Shown one piece after another: positions 12,501-14,873 of a DNA stretch of 14,873 nucleotides. Origin of the DNA: JBBRHH01 sp038222915 (GTDB lineage Bacteria; Planctomycetota; Phycisphaerae; Tepidisphaerales; Tepidisphaeraceae); assembly GCA_038222915.1 (NCBI GenBank), contig JBBRHH010000085.1, forward strand, positions 1 through 14,873, written 5' to 3'. Made by a program: the position numbers and the translations under genes. The stretch's first letter is position 1. Each line of letters opens with the position of its first letter. Under the pieces are notes generated by a model. The model saw only the letters and a program-made list of their open reading frames with translations. It was not told where the DNA came from and searched no databases.

Positions 12501-14639
12501 TACTGCTTTCTTAGCCCAAGGGGGAGTTGTCTTGCATGCAACGCGTACCAAGTGGATTACGCGTCGCAGCAACGCTCCACCGTGTGATGTTAAGAGCGAG
12601 CCGTTACGTTTCAGGAATTCGCCGCCAGCAGATGAGGTCAAGACCGCGACTAGCGTGTCATCTCGAAAGTGGGCCGGCAGTGACCCATCGGATACAATCC
12701 GGATGACGTAGCTGTCTGCGTCGCTGGGAGCGGTTGCGAGGCACTCCCCAAGCCATTTCCGATTTCCTCGTCTTACCGCCGGCGACGTGCCGAGTTCAGT
12801 TGCAAACTTTGACCCATCGCTGCCAAGAGCAGCAAACCTACCTCGAATCCACTCGATTACCGCCCAGTCTTCGAGCAGATCATGAGTAGGTGCAGCAACG
12901 GTATCGCCCGAAGGTGAGAACTCGACGAGCCCGTCCTTCCGAAGTAACTGAAGGACTTCGCCATCGAGCCCCCCTGTCGGGGCGAACGGCTCTAGTGCTT
13001 TCGCCCGTCGTAAACAGAGTTCGATAAAGGTCTCTTGTCTCCGCTTTGGAAAGGCGTTCTGTGCTTGGTCGTCCCTTCGAACAATTTCGCTCCAGAACTT
13101 TCGTCGGAACGCTCTCTCGTCGTTCGGAAGTGAATCGCCCTCCGGCCAACACATCCGCGCCGCTTTGTCCAAAATGTAGGGCGTCCTAAAAAGCTCACGG
13201 AGGAATGGGTGGGAAGCGGGCCGGGCAAGACTCGGCACCGCCTTGACGACTTCGTCGATCTCGCTGTCCGACAGCGGCGGGACTCGAATTATTTGACTTG
13301 TCAGCCCAAGGTGGTCAAGAAAAGACGAGCGGACGATGTCTACCGAATAATCGCGGCACGTCAGCACCACGCGCCAAGTTCCGTCACCAGCACACGACCC
13401 CAGCAAATCCAGAAATGCGTCTCGCGTAGATGCCTCAAGGAGCCGCTCGACACTTTCGATGAGCAACACCTTCCGAGCTTGGCCAGCCAAAAGACCTTGA
13501 AGTGTTTCGTTGTTTGCCGGAATCTGTGCGTGCTGTAGCGTTTGGTCAATGTGAGCGGCCGCAAACTCTTCGGCTCGGAACGATAACACAAAAGAATCCC
13601 CTCCCAGTTCCTCAATCCCGAGCTTCGCGAGGGCCGATTTTCCAGAACCGGCAGGTCCGGTGACGAGGACAAGAGGCGACTCTGACATCGCGTCGAGCAT
13701 CGAGCTGACCACTTCGCTTCGAGCAAGCGCGGTATTCTTACCAAGCAGAGTACGAATACCTCTTATCGTTGTTTGTGAATGCTCCCGTGCCTTCGCCAAT
13801 GCATTCGTTGCCGATGAACCCAATTGAGTGTGACGCAGTTGTAAGGCGTCAGGCAACTTGTTTCGGTTGAACGTCTCGGCTCGCGGCATTCCCTTGCCGA
13901 CGAGCACAAGCAACTCATTCCAACTGAGTTGAGCTTCACCGGTCTTGTCTTGACCCGTTGCAGTAAGGCTGAGCAAGGTGCGAACGAGCGATTCCGTTTG
14001 GCCTGTCGAGGTATTCAGGTCGAGGGTGAAAGCATGTAATGACTTGATAAATCTCCAGAACTTGCCTTCACTGAATTCGACTTCGCCTATGTCCCCGACA
14101 ATCTCCTTGATGATAGCTGCGGCTTTCTTGACGGCCGCACTTGTAAAACCCTCTGCGAGTAGTCGGTTGTTGAAGTCGTCAGCGTCCTTGGAAGCACGTG
14201 CGATATCGGAGAGTGAACGGATGCGAACGACGGCCGAGTCACCGTTGCCGGCTTGAACACAAAGCCCCAGGGCGTCCTGGCCTTCGACGAAGAACCCGGT
14301 GTGATTGAAATCGATCCAAAAATCCCTGATAGCCTTGACGCAATCTTCGTTCGACTTGCTGATGATAAATGCACGCTTAACTTGGATTGCGAGCCTACGT
14401 CTCGAGCCCGTCCCGGTCTGGCCCGTGAGTACAAGATCGTCGGTATTCCAACCGAGATGTTCCGCTTGGAGTGCAACTTCCACTAGCACGCAGTTAGTGA
14501 GTACCGGAGGTGCACCGCAGACAAGGAGGACCGCGAGGTAGCACGCGTTGACGTGCTGCTCGAAAAACGTACCAGAGCCGCCGGTCGCGATGGCGCTTGA
14601 GATACGTTTCATCTCAGAATCAATCGTCTCGTCAGGCAT
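9555..14639 (-). CDS. Nuclease-STAND ATPase, 1694 residues; candidate Avs/NLR-like antiphage protein
   Basis: The predicted cytosolic protein has three parts. Residues about 1-200 look like a PD-(D/E)xK nuclease: E27 in GSGTFFEQHV, D67-D68 in WNTDDLVL, and Q86-x-K88 in LAIQVKRAF, the QxK variant seen in Mrr- and Cap4-type nucleases. Residues about 300-600 form a P-loop ATPase: Walker A GPAGSGKS (328-335), Walker B-like VLLIESVERL (391-400) with E in place of the usual D, sensor-like VVLTCRDYS (424-432), and a winged-helix-type THDLLEDWAV (585-594). Residues about 600-1694 are mostly helical, including GFFPASALQGPF (888-899), a likely target sensor. Size and order match Avs-type proteins, which sense a phage protein, oligomerise and cut DNA. 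The ATG at 14639 has AAGGTGAG about 9 nt upstream. No membrane segments. The last residues, GNSVIRGG, may be read-through from the insertion junction. Family type is fairly sure; exact Avs class and trigger unknown. Confidence 0.72.
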   Translation of the reverse strand: MPDETIDSEMKRISSAIATGGSGTFFEQHVNACYLAVLLVCGAPPVLTNCVLVEVALQAEHLGWNTDDLVLTGQTGTGSRRRLAIQVKRAFIISKSNEDCVKAIRDFWIDFNHTGFFVEGQDALGLCVQAGNGDSAVVRIRSLSDIARASKDADDFNNRLLAEGFTSAAVKKAAAIIKEIVGDIGEVEFSEGKFWRFIKSLHAFTLDLNTSTGQTESLVRTLLSLTATGQDKTGEAQLSWNELLVLVGKGMPRAETFNRNKLPDALQLRHTQLGSSATNALAKAREHSQTTIRGIRTLLGKNTALARSEVVSSMLDAMSESPLVLVTGPAGSGKSALAKLGIEELGGDSFVLSFRAEEFAAAHIDQTLQHAQIPANNETLQGLLAGQARKVLLIESVERLLEASTRDAFLDLLGSCAGDGTWRVVLTCRDYSVDIVRSSFLDHLGLTSQIIRVPPLSDSEIDEVVKAVPSLARPASHPFLRELFRTPYILDKAARMCWPEGDSLPNDERAFRRKFWSEIVRRDDQAQNAFPKRRQETFIELCLRRAKALEPFAPTGGLDGEVLQLLRKDGLVEFSPSGDTVAAPTHDLLEDWAVIEWIRGRFAALGSDGSKFATELGTSPAVRRGNRKWLGECLATAPSDADSYVIRIVSDGSLPAHFRDDTLVAVLTSSAGGEFLKRNGSLLTSHGGALLRRVIHLVRVACKTTPPWAKKAVVPTWFVPSGPAWPAVLRLVREELSLFVPREVGLVAGLLSDWASGIVWWENVPAGANDAVSIAHALLPLVDDYSSKDLRKTVLGVIVKAPSGDLVEFSKLADRATNSDRDDQVAKEFGELLLSGLECSFACRDAPDDVIKVSNAYILTPTDEGSDDYRHEVDIGANFGVEDDSRQGFFPASALQGPFLSLLKNHSAKALAFIINLLNRACEAYANPEINRRLEQPVKIQLKLPDGTEKTYWCNWRLWALYRGFSVGPYVLQSALMALESFLLDLCQIENAPADDWLTHILRQSNNVALVAVVASIASADPYRAGKAAISVLSNKALIDLDRSRRVAEMQGQFKMPLPSAMQRIVEGERATANAQAHRKCDLEWLAFRLQFTPLATEVRTLLDNYKQALPEVEKQTEEDKLFRLALNRMDLRNFRAQEEVPKELADQSTNEGNPENQSRIYLVPQPLEAELQAVVDDKAPEQKRFNEVTSLFLWGHNAFEHEPNAAGQWQERLKGAKELAADSGSTLEQWAIDAPVFVAAVCVRDHWTELSKEDRDWCLNQLVASVRRDADTTDLATQMSASSLEGAGPAASVLPLVLNFGIDALTKTRVIDTLAIALTHSVSKVPLQAAAAIGWHLGATEPELTHGLIRLIVMDGIREEELYKIEQKKPYVERWQYEDIRRQVRQELRTGDSWKKPCTAAELSALDLHAWSGKRACKALMPLLMNCPGEPLAKQAFLAVALTLAEAWTDKEDKRERRDYYFESDCEVHLSRFVLKLALVDAAKVLEPILKSVDKAPKEAGDFVKQLIYGADATGSAVGFWPLWGEFADRCVKASWLDRLEDRYSRDEGLLRAMFLNIHWKDGVTHWRGLEGNAERIDEFFSKLPSVSVVFAAYTSLLFGIGEQSLPNAFRVLEARLRAGDSAKILADSNTVFCLEDILKRYVYGKPDTLKRIPTLRDSVLHLLDQLVAAGSSVAYRMRDDFVTPGNSVIRGG

Positions 14640-14653
14640 ACTATGGCCTCACC

Positions 14654-14873
14654 TTAGACGGTGCGATTGGTCGACTGAACGAACATCCCGCCCGAACCAC
14701 AGGTGGGATCATAGACGCAACCGAGGGAGTCACGCGCCTTGTCCCGCGAACCCTTGAACCCAATGTCGGCAATCAGGTTGATCAGCCCGGCCATCTTCAC
14801 CGGATCAATCCCCCGCCGCGCATAGTCGCGCGGAAGCTTCCCCTTCAGGTTGGGATTGTCCCGCTCAACCGCC
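14654..14873 (-). pseudogene. hsdM: Type I DNA methyltransferase HsdM, internally deleted and truncated (partial at window edge)
   Basis: The minus-strand frame is open from the window edge to TAA at 14654-14656 (73 codons). It reads AVERDNPNLKGKLPRDYARR, then GIDPVKMAGLINLIADIGF, then KARDSLGCVYDPTCGSGGMF, VQSTNRTV. The first part is the N-terminal half of HsdM. The DPTCGSGGMFVQS block is the SAM-binding motif I. In intact HsdM about 45 residues (the YEYFLGQFA...GGEFYTP region) separate RDxLGxVY from the VYDP block; here the two VY sites are fused, as expected for an in-frame deletion between short repeats. The protein then ends straight after motif I, so the catalytic NPP(F/Y) motif and the rest are lost. 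It cannot methylate DNA. Its stop lies 14 nt before the large ATPase gene, and that gene's ribosome binding site overlaps the stop region. Confidence 0.8.

Noticed and set aside
1..14873. CRISPR arrays, tRNA or rRNA genes, riboswitches
   Set aside because: No regularly spaced direct repeats, cloverleaf-like sequences or rRNA-like conserved strings were seen on reading both strands.

Overview
The window looks like a chromosomal accessory region of a GC-rich bacterium, most plausibly a planctomycete or a relative. This rests on inference: strong C-ending codon bias, a small secreted CxxC thioredoxin-fold protein of a type I associate with planctomycetes, and a secreted GH5 glycanase beside it. 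No rRNA or other phylogenetic marker is present, so the assignment is soft.

Layout. Positions 1-108 are the 3' end of an IS630-type transposase gene. On the opposite strand a small membrane-protein ORF with a strong ribosome binding site (start at 284) runs into the element. Positions 285-829 hold no intact gene. A wrecked serine beta-lactamase-type gene (830-1128, minus) follows. Positions 1224-4881 (minus) carry a tight four-gene operon, transcribed right to left: membrane fatty-acid desaturase/hydroxylase, DUF3419 (BtaA-like 3-amino-3-carboxypropyl transferase), GNAT-like acyltransferase, and a haem-oxygenase-like diiron protein. The first two junctions are ATGA overlaps and the last gap is 3 nt. 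The set suggests synthesis and tailoring of an amino-containing lipid or small metabolite; this pathway is inferred.

Divergent from the operon, 4976-7838 (plus) encodes three exported proteins: a two-domain redoxin/TlpA protein, a small CxxC thioredoxin-fold protein and a GH5 endoglucanase-type hydrolase. Next come a VapB-like antitoxin (8075-8317) followed by only a stub of vapC, a small cupin (8526-8921), and a convergent VOC/glyoxalase-fold protein (8918-9301). The stop codons of these last two share one CTAG.

The right third is a defence locus. A 1694-residue gene (9555-14639, minus) encodes an N-terminal PD-(D/E)xK-like nuclease domain, a central STAND/NACHT-type P-loop ATPase and a long helical C-terminal region, an architecture like the Avs/NLR-like antiphage proteins. 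It lies exactly between two broken pieces of a type I restriction-modification operon in the same orientation: an internally deleted, truncated hsdM upstream (14654-14873) and an hsdR C-terminal scrap downstream (about 9457-9567). The gene appears to have replaced the middle of an hsd operon and is the best candidate here for a poorly described system.

Several promoters (cupin, vapB, desaturase) place a -10-like hexamer 6-9 nt before the start codon with no Shine-Dalgarno sequence, hinting at leaderless transcripts. Relics (IS630 end, beta-lactamase, vapC, hsdM, hsdR and a shared 36-nt sequence) are concentrated at 1-1130 and 8300-9600, the signature of repeated insertion and deletion.
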